Both the position numbers and the translations under genes were made by a program. From contig JBBDWK010000019.1 in NCBI GenBank assembly GCA_040902885.1, positions 1 through 6,802 on the forward strand: 6,802 nucleotides of DNA, written 5' to 3'. Each line of letters opens with the position of its first letter. The stretch's first letter is position 1. The stretch is from JBBDWK01 sp040902885. GTDB taxonomy: Bacteria; Acidobacteriota; Terriglobia; Bryobacterales; Bryobacteraceae. Shown one piece after another: positions 6,200 to 6,802 of this stretch. Under the pieces are notes generated by a model. The model saw nothing but the letters and a program-made list of their open reading frames with translations. It was not told the origin of the DNA and ran no database searches.

Positions 6200-6802
6200 C
6201 TACCTACTCGGAAGAATTTGATTTACCAGAGAACGCCAAACGTCCACGTAGTTCACGGCTCGAAGACGAATCTGCCCGAGGCACACATTCAAAGTAAGGA
6301 AGAAGAGCGGCAGAGCGTCCGCACCAACGCGCAAAAAGGCGTAGTTCGTGTACTCTTGTCCTGGTAACGCAACTCGCCAACTAGTTTCTATAGACCCTAA
6401 GATGCGGACGATCATGTATCCGGGATCGGAGACAAACACGAAGTCGGGCAACAGAAGTTTGTTCGTTGGCCCGGATACGAGCTTCTGGTTCAGGTTCAAT
6501 GTAGTGGTTTCCGCGGATGGACCACGAAAGCCAAAAGCGAACGTGACAAACGGGTTTCTCGGCAGCGTCTCGCCGATCGTGAATTCAGGACCGACATTGA
6601 AGCGGACCAATGGAGTGAAGTCGAGCATGTCCGTCGCTGGGCGCTGAAGGACTTTCAAGCGGCGGCTGTTCTCGCAGGCACGTTCCAACTCTGCGCTATT
6701 GAGGTCAGACTTCACTTCGACCGCACCAAAAACGGACTCCGCGGGAAGTTGCGCATTCCAACGATGTCGATCAGTCATTCCGATCTGATGCCGATCAGAT
6801 CG
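6200..6802 (-). CDS. DUF6602-like protein, partial: N-terminus lies beyond the right edge
   Basis: The frame stays open from the TAG at 6200 to the edge of the window (about 200 codons), so the gene probably continues outside. The ATG at 6778 has no properly spaced RBS and falls inside what looks like conserved sequence (TDRHRWNAQ then LPAESVFGAVEVKSDL). That phrase resembles the LPAESVYAVFEVK region I recall from DUF6602 proteins, which are usually longer by an N-terminal part missing here. VEVK supplies the E-x-K of a possible PD-(D/E)XK nuclease site. The preceding strand reads QIGMTD where I would expect QID, so an aspartate ligand may be lost or shifted. C-terminal features include FTFAFG-like VTFAFGFRG and a hydrophobic ALPLFFLTLNVCLGQI segment typical of the domain's last helix. 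Function is unknown; a defence role would be speculation. It is convergent with the Cys-repeat gene. Confidence 0.55.
   Translation of the reverse strand, partial: RSDRHQIGMTDRHRWNAQLPAESVFGAVEVKSDLNSAELERACENSRRLKVLQRPATDMLDFTPLVRFNVGPEFTIGETLPRNPFVTFAFGFRGPSAETTTLNLNQKLVSGPTNKLLLPDFVFVSDPGYMIVRILGSIETSWRVALPGQEYTNYAFLRVGADALPLFFLTLNVCLGQIRLRAVNYVDVWRSLVNQILPSR
6781..6802. repeat. Perfect 9-bp inverted repeat with 4-base loop at the right edge
   Basis: CGATCTGAT (6781-6789) and ATCAGATCG (6794-6802) are exact reverse complements around GCCG. The stem may extend past the window, so its full size is unknown. It lies in the open frame of the partial - strand gene, just upstream of its first in-window ATG. 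It could be a chance coding palindrome, an operator, or a sign that this part is not coding. Confidence 0.7.

Overview
The window reads as a piece of a GC-rich bacterial chromosome. A likely source is an Acidobacteriota-type soil bacterium (Solibacter/Bryobacter-like). This is an inference from the gene style: a GC-rich plsC-glpD pair, a twin-arginine arylsulfatase, and extended -10 promoters. Planctomycetota or Verrucomicrobiota cannot be excluded. No rRNA, tRNA, CRISPR array, insertion sequence or phage gene was seen.

Left block (1-2390, + strand, visibly the most GC-rich part): a two-gene operon of glycerol-3-phosphate and phospholipid metabolism. A PlsC-type lysophosphatidate acyltransferase overlaps an FAD-dependent glycerol-3-phosphate dehydrogenase (GlpD) by 4 bases (ATGA). 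A good extended -10 promoter lies inside the first 60 bases. It implies that the acyltransferase starts at base 58, not at base 1.

Middle block (2391-3331, + strand): a compact type II toxin-antitoxin module of the TacA/TacT type. A DUF1778 ribbon-helix-helix antitoxin overlaps a GNAT acetyltransferase toxin by 4 bases. Direct AGTAC repeats one helical turn apart overlap the presumed -10. The toxin's last codons run 32 bases into the 3' end of the convergent sulfatase gene, so no terminator sits between them.

Next comes a sulfatase on the - strand (3300-4706), with a Tat-like leader and an intact formylglycine motif. Its start is fixed by an RBS and an extended -10 promoter. An exact 16-bp tandem duplication lies directly upstream of that promoter.

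Right block (4911-6802, lower GC by eye): a divergently transcribed secreted or lipoprotein-like protein of unknown function, with degenerate cysteine-paired repeats and a 141-bp intragenic direct repeat. After it, convergent to it, is the 3' part of a - strand gene that runs off the right edge. This last protein resembles DUF6602 and carries an E-V-K motif in a strand context suggestive of a PD-(D/E)XK nuclease fold.

Only the two overlapping pairs clearly work together: plsC-glpD at the G3P/phosphatidate branch, and the antitoxin-toxin pair. From the toxin-antitoxin module rightwards the content is accessory. The least described parts are the Cys-repeat protein and the DUF6602-like protein.
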